64,000 bases of DNA. Origin: Hyphomicrobium_A sp963726795. Its GTDB lineage: Bacteria; Pseudomonadota; Alphaproteobacteria; Rhizobiales; Hyphomicrobiaceae. Both the position numbers and the translations under genes were made by a program. The notes below the pieces were generated by a model. It worked only from the letters and a program-made list of their open reading frames with translations, did no database searches and was not told the DNA's origin. The stretch spans positions 434,001-498,000 of the forward strand of contig CAVSDD010000004.1 of assembly GCA_963726795.1 (NCBI GenBank), given 5' to 3'. Position 1 is the first letter of the stretch. Every line of letters begins with the position of its first letter. This document shows positions 1 through 8,501 of the stretch, piece by piece.

Positions 1-461
1 GAAATTCCGCGGCAGCGCTTGAGAGCGACGAGCGCGTCGGCCTCAAGCGGTGCGTAGGCGCCGTCGAGGGTCAGTCCTTCGAGCACGATGCCGTCGGCGC
101 CGTCGCCCGTGAGAAACGATCCGTCCCCGATGAACTCGAGCGCGGTCGTTCCCGCCGCACCGATGAGGCGCGTGCCGCTGCGCAAGGTGAGCGGTCCGGT
201 GCGCAGCCGCCCGGGCGGCAGCATGAGGGGCGCGCCGCGTGCAGCGGCGGCGTCGATTGCGGTTTGCAACGCCGGAGCCTGATCCGAGGCGGCACCGGGA
301 ATGAGGCCATGCTCGCTGGCAGGGACTTCGGCGGCAGCCAAGCGCGATGCGTTGCGCGGGCCGGCATGCGCGGAGGCAGCGGTAAGCCCCGCTCCCACGC
401 CAACCCCGAGGCTGGCGGTCAGCACGCTTCGACGATCCACATTTCGACGATCGGTGGTCAC
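1..461 (-). CDS. TAT-exported right-handed repeat protein (TIGR03808-like), N-terminal part
   Basis: The gene runs off the left edge of the window. It is read from a GTG at 461, so about 153 codons are present. The N-terminus carries a twin-arginine signal: VDRRSVLTASLGVGVGAG, then a small-residue cleavage region (TAASAHAG). After the signal comes GAASDQAPALQTAIDAAAAR and LMLPPGRLRTGPLTLRSGT, the typical opening of pectate-lyase-like beta-helix proteins, matching the family of twin-arginine-exported uncharacterised repeat proteins (TIGR03808). The product is probably folded in the cytoplasm and exported to the periplasm; its substrate is unknown. It follows pcp on the same strand after about 50 bases. 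The GTG start is inferred, because no ATG gives the full signal; a weak GAGG lies upstream. Confidence 0.7.
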   Translation of the reverse strand, partial: MTTDRRNVDRRSVLTASLGVGVGAGLTAASAHAGPRNASRLAAAEVPASEHGLIPGAASDQAPALQTAIDAAAARGAPLMLPPGRLRTGPLTLRSGTRLIGAAGTTALEFIGDGSFLTGDGADGIVLEGLTLDGAYAPLEADALVALKRCRGI

Positions 462-512
462 GAGTGTCGGCCTCAGCGAGATGCGTTGAGGCGACTGTGC
501 AGCCAGCAGCAG

Positions 513-1199
513 TTAACCGGCGATTAGCGGCGGATCCGATTCAGCCAGGTGGTCGAGGCACGATGCGACGATCTCGAGACTGCCAGAGACCGCCATGCGC
601 CAGTCGAGGGGGCAGTCGGGGTGCGTATCGCGGCCATCGGGGCCGTGGCCGACGAGGCTCGCGGGAACATGCACGAAGCCTGCGATCGCCGGCGGCGTCA
701 GCGCGCGTGCGGCGGTCAGCGAGTTATAGAGAAGCGAATTGCACAAGTACGTTCCGGCGTTGTCGGAGGTTTCGCAGGGCAGCCCCAAGCTGAACAGCCT
801 CGCGGCAATGCGCTCGGCAGGAATCGTCGAAGCCAGCAGCTGGGGGCCTTGGTCGATCACCGAGATGCTCGAGGGCAGCTCGCCGGCGGCATCCTCGAGC
901 GACGTCCGCATGTTGCGGCCGATGAGCTCCAGTCGAAAGCCGGGTGCGCTCTCCGAGACGCCGAAGTGCAGCATCAGCACGACATCGCCCTCAGCGACGA
1001 TCGCGCGAAGTGCCTCGGGCGCACGGCGCCACTCGGTCGGAAGCACCTCGCCGATGACCTCATGGCTGGGGAACAGCGCGCGCGCCGCCTTGGTCAGGCG
1101 CGGGATTAGCGTCGCGGTCGCATTGTCCATGATGCCCGGAAACGGACCAAAGCCGGTCAGCACGATTTTGGGCTTCGCAGATTTGGGGTTCACAGACAT
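513..1199 (-). CDS. pcp: Pyroglutamyl-peptidase I (peptidase C15)
   Basis: This 228-residue protein removes N-terminal pyroglutamate from peptides. The C15 family features are visible: the opening KIVLTGFGPFPG, a Glu in LELIGRN (E91), the nucleophile Cys in GTYLCNSLLYNS (C153) and the His in GFVHVPASL (H177), which fit the Glu-Cys-His triad. Its length is normal for the family (about 210-230 residues). No signal peptide is seen, so it is cytoplasmic. It lies just upstream of the TAT-exported repeat protein on the same strand; they may share a transcript but no functional link is evident. The family is secure; physiological substrates are not known from sequence. Confidence 0.88.
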   Translation of the reverse strand: MSVNPKSAKPKIVLTGFGPFPGIMDNATATLIPRLTKAARALFPSHEVIGEVLPTEWRRAPEALRAIVAEGDVVLMLHFGVSESAPGFRLELIGRNMRTSLEDAAGELPSSISVIDQGPQLLASTIPAERIAARLFSLGLPCETSDNAGTYLCNSLLYNSLTAARALTPPAIAGFVHVPASLVGHGPDGRDTHPDCPLDWRMAVSGSLEIVASCLDHLAESDPPLIAG

Positions 1200-1357
1200 G
1201 GCGGCACGATAAACCTGCGCGCGGATTTGCTCAATTCGATGACAAACTACCTGGGGTTGTCGCTGCGTCTGCAGATTGTGGTGGGAAAGTCGCGTGTTGT
1301 GCCCTCAAGCCGTGATTTTTAGGCTGTGCTGCGCCAACGCCTGACCGTCTGCAGGCC

Positions 1358-3196
1358 ATGAGGGGGTTCATGCTGGCTGCTAGCACACTTGTCCTGGGGC
1401 TCATCGTTGTCGTGGCGCTCCTTGCCTACGCCTTTGCCTGGCGCGCGACCAGTGGGAGGTCGCTCGGTGCGCGCGCGTTGGTGCGCGGCGTAATCCCGTT
1501 GCTGATGGTTGCGGTCCCCGCGCTCACGTTCACGATGATGAAGCATGACGAGGCTCCCCGCGAGCTCGGCAAGATCGGGGGATCGCTGTCCTCATCGCCC
1601 TCGATCTACGAGCCAGCCGGTCCGACGAAGCTGGCGCCCATAGCACCGCATGCGTCTGAATCGAGCGGCTCGCGCTCCAAGCGCCTCGTTGATGAGATGC
1701 TCGAGGCGGCCCGGGCCCGGGAAGCGGCGCAGCAACAGGAAGCGCAGCAGCACCAGGACGCTGCGAAAGCGCCCGAACGTCACGACGAGCAAGAGTACGC
1801 GAACAAGACTGCGCCCGGAGAGGGGTACAAGTCTGGCGAGGTCATCGAGCCGGGAATGTCCACGCTTGGCGAGCAGCCGTTCGGCGGCCCGCAACTTCCC
1901 AACGCGCGCTCGGCGGCTCCCCAGGCAGCGGCTCCGGCCGCCCCCGCCTCGCCCGACCAGCCGCGCATCGTCATGCCGCCGGCCCCGCCGCAGGCAGCCG
2001 CGACGCCCACGGCGCCGGCAAACCCCGATAGCGCAGCCGATACGGCGCATGGCGGCACTCCCCCGAGCCCGGTCGAGCCGGAGTCCAAAAAGGTAGCGAC
2101 GCTCGACACGCCGAGCGATGGTCCGCAATCACCGCCCGTTGAGCCCACGGCTCCGCCCGTCAGCGATGCCGGCTATGACGTGGTGCCGGTGTTCTTCGGC
2201 ACCGACCGCGAGGAGGAGCCAAACCCCAAGCGCCTGACCTTCAACGCCGAGCGCGGCCGTCGTCTGCAGTTGGGCCGCGCGCTCGTCACCGTGCCGAAGA
2301 TCCACGAGGTGCCGCAGATCGAGCGGCCCTGGGCGCTGCGCATCGGGTATTTCGACCTGACGATCTATGAGCAGGCCGAGGACCCCAAGAAGCATTTCAC
2401 GATGCAGGAGCTAAAGAAGCTTTCGAAGGAGGAGCTTCTGCAGCTCGTGCGTGAGCGGCTCGGCGCCTCGCAGCGCTTCAAGGATCACGCCATCGTCTTC
2501 GTGCACGGCTACAACACGTCGTTCGATCACGCGGTCTATCGTTCCGCGCAGATCTCCTACGATTTGAAATTCGACGGCGCGGCGTTCCTCTATTCGTGGC
2601 CGTCGGGCGGCGCGGTCGCGAGCTACACCTACGACCGTGAGAGCGCGGAAGGGTCTGCGCCCTATCTGCGGCAGTTCCTCGAGATGGTCGTCAAGGAGAC
2701 GGGCGCCAAATCGATCAGCATCATCGGCCACAGCATGGGCAACCAGCCCCTGCTCGACGTGCTGAAGGACATGAAATCGGCGGCGCCGGCGGGCGTCGTC
2801 ATCTCGCAGGTGATCCTTGCCGCGCCCGACGTCGACGCCGACAACTTCACCAATCTGGCCCAGCGGATCGAGGGGCTCGCGCAGGGGGTAACCCTTTATG
2901 CCGCCTCCAACGACCGCGCGCTCATCGTCTCGCGCAATTTCTGGCGCAACCCGCGCGCCGGCGACGTTCTGGCCGCCGGACCCCTGATCGTGCCGGGGAT
3001 GGATACCATCGATGTTACCGCGCTCAGCACTGACACATTCGCGCTCAATCATTCAGGCTATGCTGAAAACAACGTGGTCTTGCAGGACATTGGCAAGCTG
3101 ATCGAGAACGGCCTGCGGCCGCCCGATCAGCGGCTTTCGAACCTCAGGAAGATCACGACGGCCCGGGGCGACTATTGGCGCTATACAGTGCCCTGA
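1358..3196 (+). CDS. Membrane-anchored DUF900 alpha/beta hydrolase (first of a tandem pair)
   Basis: The 612-residue product has two N-terminal membrane segments (about residues 6-28 and 44-60), a long Ala/Pro/Gln-rich low-complexity linker (about 80-270) and a C-terminal DUF900 (COG4782) alpha/beta hydrolase domain. That domain opens with VVPVFFGTDRE and contains HGYNTSF (H383) at the oxyanion region. The likely triad is S459 in GHSMGNQP, D491 in AAPDVDAD and H565 in LNHSGY. The domain is thus predicted to be periplasmic or membrane-facing; the substrate is unknown. A second ATG at 1370 has a better ribosome site (GAGGGGG) and may be the true start. The next gene encodes a close paralogue of the hydrolase domain with a different N-terminus. 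Confidence 0.8.
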   Translation: MRGFMLAASTLVLGLIVVVALLAYAFAWRATSGRSLGARALVRGVIPLLMVAVPALTFTMMKHDEAPRELGKIGGSLSSSPSIYEPAGPTKLAPIAPHASESSGSRSKRLVDEMLEAARAREAAQQQEAQQHQDAAKAPERHDEQEYANKTAPGEGYKSGEVIEPGMSTLGEQPFGGPQLPNARSAAPQAAAPAAPASPDQPRIVMPPAPPQAAATPTAPANPDSAADTAHGGTPPSPVEPESKKVATLDTPSDGPQSPPVEPTAPPVSDAGYDVVPVFFGTDREEEPNPKRLTFNAERGRRLQLGRALVTVPKIHEVPQIERPWALRIGYFDLTIYEQAEDPKKHFTMQELKKLSKEELLQLVRERLGASQRFKDHAIVFVHGYNTSFDHAVYRSAQISYDLKFDGAAFLYSWPSGGAVASYTYDRESAEGSAPYLRQFLEMVVKETGAKSISIIGHSMGNQPLLDVLKDMKSAAPAGVVISQVILAAPDVDADNFTNLAQRIEGLAQGVTLYAASNDRALIVSRNFWRNPRAGDVLAAGPLIVPGMDTIDVTALSTDTFALNHSGYAENNVVLQDIGKLIENGLRPPDQRLSNLRKITTARGDYWRYTVP

Positions 3197-3197
3197 A

Positions 3198-3239
3198 GAG
3201 GCCACAGGCCTCGGGGATTGTCCCGCTCACTTTGCGGGA
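3198..3239 (+). other. Two short hairpins between the DUF900 paralogues
   Basis: The 62-base gap between the two hydrolase genes holds two perfect inverted repeats: GAGGCC/GGCCTC (3198-3203 with 3207-3212) and TCCCGC/GCGGGA (3221-3226 with 3234-3239). Neither is followed by a T-tract, so they look more like RNA processing or stability elements than a full terminator. Their role is inference only. Confidence 0.35.
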
Positions 3240-3258
3240 TCTGAGTGGGAGAAAACCC

Positions 3259-5505
3259 GTGCGCGCGCGTCAATGGGTTGTTTCAACTGTCCTATTATCG
3301 AGCCTCCTATTGCTGGCCGCGGGCGCTCATCACAGCGCCTCCGCAGCCGACCGCTGGCCGCCGTGGCAAACCTTCAGCGAGGCCGAGGCCGCAAAGCACG
3401 CGCGCCTCAAGCGCGTCGCGGCCCCGCAGCAGAACGACATCGATCAGCTCGAGCGCAAGGTCAGCGAGCTGCGCGCCGCCGGCAAGCTAGCCGAGGCCAC
3501 CCCGCTCGCGGCGCAGGTGGTGCGCCTTACCGAGAAGCGCAACGGTCCCTACCATCCGGCGACTGCTGCCGCCCTCACGAGCTATGCCGATCTGCTGATC
3601 GCGCAAAAACGCTACGCGGAAGCCGAGCCAATTCTCAAGCGCGTGGCCGCGATCCGCGAGAAGTCCAAGGACACCGCCGGCGCCGCGCAGGCGCTCGATA
3701 ATCTCGGTCAGGTGTATGACAAGCAGGGCCGCGGCGGCGACGCCAAGTCCGCGCACGAGCGCGCGACGGCGATGCGGTCGCCGCCCAGCCTGAGCGGCGG
3801 GTTGATGGCCAAGAAGGGCAAGCTGGCGCCGCCGCCGACGATCGGCGCGGCACAACCCGCGTCGCCCGCCAAGCCCGCTGCGCCGCCCCAGGTTCACGCT
3901 GAGTCCAGGCCGCTGGTCGCAAAGCCCGAAGCCAAGCCGATGCCGAGTGCGCCAGCGCCGAATGTCAACGCGATGCGGCGCGATAGCGGCCGGGCGGAGA
4001 TGCGCCGCTTCGAGGAAAGAGCGGAGCCTTCGGGGGGCGCCAGCGGTCCGGCGATCATGCCGTCGCCGCCGCCGGCCCCCGCACCGACCATGGCGGCGCC
4101 ACCACCACCTCCCCTGCCGACACCGCAGCCGAGTCTCGCGATGCCGCCTCCGGCAGCCGCGCCCGCGCCGCCCCCGCCGCCGCATGCCGAAATGATGCGA
4201 CGCGAGGCAGCTCCCTCAGCTCCAGAATCATCCGAAGAAGCTCCCAGCGACGGAGCCATGGGTGGCGCCGCGCCCGATATGCAGCCCGCGCCGCCCCCGT
4301 CGCTCCGTTCGGCCGGTCCCAATCTCGACGCGAAATCCGGCGGCGGTGGCGGGATGCCGCGCGCCGCCGACAGGAACCCAGGGGGCGCAGCATCAGGAGG
4401 CGCCGCTTCGCCGCCGGCTGCTGCTGCAGCGCCGCCACCGCTTGCAGGCGGTGCAGCACCGAAGGATCAGGCGTGGGATGTCGTGCCGGTGTATTACGGA
4501 ACTGATCGCGCCGAGGAGCCGAACGCCAAGCGCGTTTCCTTCAGCTCCGATCGCGGACGCCGCTTGCAGCTCGGCCAGGCGCTTGTCACCGTGCCGAAAA
4601 GCCACGAGGTGCCGCAGGTCGAGCGCCCGTGGGCGATCCGCATCCCGTATTTCGACGTGACGATCTACGAGCAGGCCGAAGACCCCAACAAGCATTTCAC
4701 GATGCAGGAGATCAAGAAGCTCTCCAAGGACGATTTTCTCGCCCTCGTGCACCAGCGCCTGGCCAACTCGGCGCGCTTCAAGGACGAGGCCCTGGTGTTC
4801 GTGCACGGCTACAACACGTCGTTCGACAACGCCGTCTATCGCACCGCGCAGATCGCCTACGATCTCAAATTCGACGGCGCGCCGTTCCTCTACTCGTGGC
4901 CCTCGGGCGGCGGCATCGCGAGCTACACCTACGATCGCGAGAGCGCGGAAGCCTCAAAGGCCTACATGCGCCAGTTCCTCGACTTGGTCGTCAAAGAAAC
5001 CGGCGCCAAGTCGATCAGCATCATCGCGCACAGCATGGGCAACCAGCCGCTGCTCGATGTGCTGAAGGACATGAAGTACGCCACGCCCTCGGGCGTCGTC
5101 ATCTCGCAGGTGATCTTGGCAGCGCCGGATGTGGATGCCGACAGCTTCAGCGACCTCGCGCAGGCGATCAACGGTTTCGCCAAAGGCGTGACGCTCTATG
5201 CCGCCGGCAACGATCGCGCCTTGCAGGTGTCGCGCAATTTCTGGGGCAACTACCGCGCCGGTGACGTGCCGGCCACCGGACCCCTGATCATCCCCGGAAT
5301 CGACACGATCGACGTGACGGGGATCAGCACCGACACCTTCGCGCTCAATCACTCCGATTACGCGCAGCACAACGAGCTGCTGAAGGACATTGGCGAGCTG
5401 ATCGCGACGGGCCTGCGCCCGCCCGAGCAGCGGGAGATGAAGCCCGAGCGCGTTACCACCGACAAAGGCGATTATTGGCGCTACGCGCCCCGGTCGGGGC
5501 CTTGA
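3259..5505 (+). CDS. Secreted DUF900 alpha/beta hydrolase with TPR repeats (second of a tandem pair)
   Basis: I place the start at the GTG at 3259, because GGGAG lies seven bases upstream and it yields a clean signal peptide (VRARQWVVSTVLLSSLLLLA, cleavage near SASA-AD). The in-frame ATG at 3175 overlaps the previous gene and adds a hydrophilic extension. The 748-residue product then has TPR-type helical repeats (about 77-175, with the A-E-x-x-L-A-A and Y-A-E-A-E-P patterns), a very Pro/Ala-rich linker (about 175-405) and a C-terminal DUF900 hydrolase domain nearly identical in layout to the upstream gene. Likely catalytic residues are S592 in AHSMGNQP, D624 and H698. It is probably periplasmic, and the TPR part suggests a protein partner. 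Substrate unknown. Confidence 0.8.
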   Translation: MRARQWVVSTVLLSSLLLLAAGAHHSASAADRWPPWQTFSEAEAAKHARLKRVAAPQQNDIDQLERKVSELRAAGKLAEATPLAAQVVRLTEKRNGPYHPATAAALTSYADLLIAQKRYAEAEPILKRVAAIREKSKDTAGAAQALDNLGQVYDKQGRGGDAKSAHERATAMRSPPSLSGGLMAKKGKLAPPPTIGAAQPASPAKPAAPPQVHAESRPLVAKPEAKPMPSAPAPNVNAMRRDSGRAEMRRFEERAEPSGGASGPAIMPSPPPAPAPTMAAPPPPPLPTPQPSLAMPPPAAAPAPPPPPHAEMMRREAAPSAPESSEEAPSDGAMGGAAPDMQPAPPPSLRSAGPNLDAKSGGGGGMPRAADRNPGGAASGGAASPPAAAAAPPPLAGGAAPKDQAWDVVPVYYGTDRAEEPNAKRVSFSSDRGRRLQLGQALVTVPKSHEVPQVERPWAIRIPYFDVTIYEQAEDPNKHFTMQEIKKLSKDDFLALVHQRLANSARFKDEALVFVHGYNTSFDNAVYRTAQIAYDLKFDGAPFLYSWPSGGGIASYTYDRESAEASKAYMRQFLDLVVKETGAKSISIIAHSMGNQPLLDVLKDMKYATPSGVVISQVILAAPDVDADSFSDLAQAINGFAKGVTLYAAGNDRALQVSRNFWGNYRAGDVPATGPLIIPGIDTIDVTGISTDTFALNHSDYAQHNELLKDIGELIATGLRPPEQREMKPERVTTDKGDYWRYAPRSGP

Positions 5506-5575
5506 GCGGCGTCGTAAAGAAACCGTTTACCATCGCCTGCCACACTCGGCTCTAGATGATCTGCAACCGCAGATC

Positions 5576-6145
5576 GTGAGCATGAGTGTTTTGCGTATGA
5601 GACGGCAGCCGCTTTCCGGATCTTGCCTCGCGCGCCCGGCGCAGTCTTCGGCCCTCTTCCGGCACATGACGATCTGGTCGAGCGTCCTGCTCGCGGCCGC
5701 GGCGCTGTGCGTGCTAACTCACAAAGCGCACGCGAACGACGTCAAGGTCGATGCCGGCGGCGACGCCATCGATCTGCATTCAGGCGGCGGGATGCCCGAC
5801 ACCAATCCGCGGGTGAAGTCGATACTCGCGGCGCACCCCAACGACTTCGTGACGATCTGCGTCGCCGGATGCGATGGGAAATCGAAGGTGGTGCAGGTCC
5901 TGCCGCGCCCCGTGACCACGCGCACCGGCGAGGTCGTGCCGAGCTCGGCCAAGGATACCTACGGACCGCCCAAGCCCGGCAAGTCCTCGCAGCGCGCGAG
6001 CGCCGCTGACGAGAACAACGACGTCATTTGCCTCGCGGGCTGCATGGGAAAAGCGGGTCAGGTCCTGCAGCGCGTCAAGGATCTGCCGCCCTTGGCCAAG
6101 AGCGCAAGCGCCGCCAAGAGCAAGCCCGTCACTGCCAAGCCGTGA
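5576..6145 (+). CDS. Secreted hypothetical protein with duplicated C-x-A-G-C-x-G-K motif
   Basis: I do not recognise this family. The product is up to 189 residues from a GTG at 5576; an ATG at 5582 and another at 5666 are alternatives, and the last gives the most compact signal peptide (MTIWSSVLLAAAALCVLTHK, ending AHA). The mature part has two copies of a short motif: TICVAGCDGKSKVVQVLP and VICLAGCMGKAGQVLQRV, about 55 residues apart. The paired cysteines in each could form disulfides in the periplasm or bind a metal. The C-terminus is Lys/Ala-rich. It is convergent with the YiiX-like gene. Confidence 0.65.
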   Translation: MSMSVLRMRRQPLSGSCLARPAQSSALFRHMTIWSSVLLAAAALCVLTHKAHANDVKVDAGGDAIDLHSGGGMPDTNPRVKSILAAHPNDFVTICVAGCDGKSKVVQVLPRPVTTRTGEVVPSSAKDTYGPPKPGKSSQRASAADENNDVICLAGCMGKAGQVLQRVKDLPPLAKSASAAKSKPVTAKP

Positions 6146-6153
6146 TCGCCGAT

Positions 6154-6168
6154 AGAGGCCGCCTCGGC
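6154..6168. terminator. Small GC hairpin between convergent genes
   Basis: GGCCGCCTCGGCGGCG sits in the 28-base gap between two convergent genes and forms a short stem with a CTCG loop. There is no T-tract on either side, so termination by it is uncertain. Confidence 0.3.
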
Positions 6169-6173
6169 GGCGC

Positions 6174-7112
6174 TCAATTGATGAGCTTGCGAACCTCGTC
6201 GTAGCTCGAGACCTTGTAGACCAAGCCGTTCTTGATGAGATACAGCCACTCGAGCCGGTCGCTCGAGGCGAGGTCTTCCGGTGTCACGGAATTAATCGCC
6301 GCGCTCTGCTGATTATAGAACGTGACGGCGACGGCCTTTGCTTCCTCCGGCGTGAGGTAGCTCCAGTCCTCGTCCGTCTGCGGCAGGCGCGACAGTGCCT
6401 CCTTGTGAAAAACCACCTGGTTGAGCGTCGAGCCCGGCAGCTGGTTCGCCTTGATGGATTCCATCACGGCCTCAAAGAAGCCGAGCTGCACGAGGCCTGA
6501 GCAGATGAACTCGTTCGGCGGCTTCCAGTCGTGCTGCTGGAAGCTTTCGATCGCGTGCTTCTCGCCGCGCACCTTTTTCTCGACCCCGAACCACAGCGTG
6601 CGCGCCAGATGGCCGATCGCCCAGTAGTCGTAGGTCGATTTGATCTTGTCGAGCAGCAAACCGCGAACGCGGCTTTGCTTGACCTCGTCGAACCACGGCT
6701 CCTTCACGCGCTTGATCGCGAGGAAGGTGCTTTTGTCGGCGATGTAGTCGCGCAGGTCCGTAAGGTCGACGCCGCGCGTGCTGGCCTCGATGACGAAGGT
6801 GTTGCTGAAGCCGGATTCGAACTGGGGCCCGGTGAAGACCATCGCCGCGTGTGAGAACGGCGAGTTGGTGGTCCAGCGGATGAGCCAGGACGTGAGGTCA
6901 TAGTCCCGGCGCGTCAGCACGACGTCGGCGCGCTCGAGATATTTGCCGTCGAGGAAATCCTCGACCGGCATCGGCCAGACCTCGGGTGCAGGAACGGCCT
7001 CGGCGGGCGAAACCGGCGCCACGGGAATTGGCGGCGTGACCGCGTTTCCTTTGGCGACGATTGCAACCAGTGCCAGCGCGCTCACAGTCGCGGCGACGAG
7101 GTAGCGGTTCAT
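6174..7112 (-). CDS. YiiX/YebB-like permuted NlpC/P60 cysteine hydrolase
   Basis: This 312-residue exported protein starts at the ATG at 7112, preceded by AAGGGGGG, and has a signal peptide or N-terminal anchor (MNRYLVAATVSALALVAIVA). The catalytic layout is that of the circularly permuted papain-like amidases (YiiX/YaeF, DUF830): His first in NSPFSHAAMVF, then acidic residues, and the nucleophile Cys late in EFICSGLVQLGFF. The family acts on lipid, peptide or murein-type amide bonds in the envelope; the substrate here is unknown. An ATG at 7178 is in frame but adds a polar extension that would block the signal. It is convergent with the preceding gene and divergent from hisZ. Confidence 0.72.
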   Translation of the reverse strand: MNRYLVAATVSALALVAIVAKGNAVTPPIPVAPVSPAEAVPAPEVWPMPVEDFLDGKYLERADVVLTRRDYDLTSWLIRWTTNSPFSHAAMVFTGPQFESGFSNTFVIEASTRGVDLTDLRDYIADKSTFLAIKRVKEPWFDEVKQSRVRGLLLDKIKSTYDYWAIGHLARTLWFGVEKKVRGEKHAIESFQQHDWKPPNEFICSGLVQLGFFEAVMESIKANQLPGSTLNQVVFHKEALSRLPQTDEDWSYLTPEEAKAVAVTFYNQQSAAINSVTPEDLASSDRLEWLYLIKNGLVYKVSSYDEVRKLIN

Positions 7113-7322
7113 AACGAGCCCCCCTTGCGATGCCCCAAAATCTAAATGACCTCTCGTCTGGTCGAGTTGTCCTAGCATAGCCCGTTAACCTCCTGAAGAC
7201 ACGGGTGCGGGACCGGTCTATTCCCCAGCGATGCAATTTAGGCGCGCTCGCGGCGTCAATGGCCTTGCCCGCGCGCTTGCGCTGCTCCAAAAGGCTCGCA
7301 ACTCAACCGTGGGTGACCGACC

Positions 7323-8501
7323 GTGGGGGCGCAGCCCGCCAATTTCGAGGCCCTTGAGGCCCAAGCGCGCACGCTGCTCTCCGTTTTCATCGCGGCGGGG
7401 CACGAAGCCGTTGCGCCGCCCATCATCCAGCCCGCAGGTGTGTTCCTCGACGTGCTGGGCGAGGGGCTGCGGGCGCGCACGTATGTCTTCACGGATCTGA
7501 ACGGCGAAGAATTGTGTCTGCGCCCGGATCTGACGGTGCCGACATGCCGCCTTTATCTGGAGCGCTACCCTGACGGCGGCGTGCCCGCGCACTATTGCTA
7601 CAACGGCCAGGCGTTCCGCTTCCAGCCAGCCGGTGCGGACGCTTCCCACCCGCGCGAATTCCGCCAGGCCGGCATCGAGGCTTTCGGCGGCGCGGATCTC
7701 GAGGAGGCCGACGCACGCACACTCGTTCTCGTGCTCACCGCGCTGCGCCAAGCGGGGCTGCGCGAGTGGGGATTGCGCATTGGCGACCTCGCGCTGTTCG
7801 AGGCGGTCCTTGCCGCAGCACCGATGCCTGGCCGCTGGCGCCGTCGCCTGCGCCACCAGTTCGGGCGTGCGGAAGCCTTCCGCGCCGAGCTCAAACGTTT
7901 GACCACAAGCCCCGCGCGCTCCGCCGCCGCGCTGCCGCGCACTTTGATCGAGGCGCTGACGCCCGACGATCACGAGGGCGCGCAGGCGCTCGTCGCCGAG
8001 CACTTCGAGAAGAACAAGCTCGAGGTCATCGGCGCGCGTTCTGTGGAGGAGATCGCCGAGGGGCTTTTGGCGATCGCGGCCGACGCCAAGGCCGCGCCGC
8101 TGCCGGCAGCGACGGCCGAGATGATCGACGGCTATCTCGGTGTGCGCACGCGCGCCAAAGAGGTGGCGAAGCGTGTGCGCGAGCTGATCGGCAAGCACGC
8201 GTCTCCCGGGATCGCAGCCGCACTCGCGTCCTTCGAGCGGCGCAGCGCAATCCTCACCGAAAGCGGCATCGCGATGGCTGACGTGCCGTTCTCAGGCGAG
8301 TTCGGCCGCAACGTCGCCTACTACACCGGCTTCGTGTTCGAGGTGATGACGCCCTCGCTCGGGCCGGCGAGCCCGGTCGCTGGTGGAGGCCGCTACGATG
8401 CTCTGCTGAAAGCTGTCGGCGCGCCGGGCGATGTTCCAGCCGTCGGCGGCGCGATCCACACCGAGCGCCTGCTGACCGCGGTGCGCGGAGACCGGCCATG
8501 A
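7323..8501 (+). CDS. hisZ: ATP phosphoribosyltransferase regulatory subunit HisZ
   Basis: HisZ is a catalytically inactive paralogue of histidyl-tRNA synthetase that pairs with the short form of HisG to make the first enzyme of histidine synthesis. The 392-residue product shows the synthetase-like motif 2 region (LCLRPDLTVPTCRLYLE, then YCYNGQAFRFQ) and motif 3-like GGGRYDALL near the end, which is common to HisZ and HisRS. It lacks the C-terminal anticodon-binding domain. The start is a GTG. It overlaps hisG by four bases (ATGA at 8498-8501), so the two are translationally coupled, as expected for partners. Confidence 0.88.
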   Translation: MGAQPANFEALEAQARTLLSVFIAAGHEAVAPPIIQPAGVFLDVLGEGLRARTYVFTDLNGEELCLRPDLTVPTCRLYLERYPDGGVPAHYCYNGQAFRFQPAGADASHPREFRQAGIEAFGGADLEEADARTLVLVLTALRQAGLREWGLRIGDLALFEAVLAAAPMPGRWRRRLRHQFGRAEAFRAELKRLTTSPARSAAALPRTLIEALTPDDHEGAQALVAEHFEKNKLEVIGARSVEEIAEGLLAIAADAKAAPLPAATAEMIDGYLGVRTRAKEVAKRVRELIGKHASPGIAAALASFERRSAILTESGIAMADVPFSGEFGRNVAYYTGFVFEVMTPSLGPASPVAGGGRYDALLKAVGAPGDVPAVGGAIHTERLLTAVRGDRP

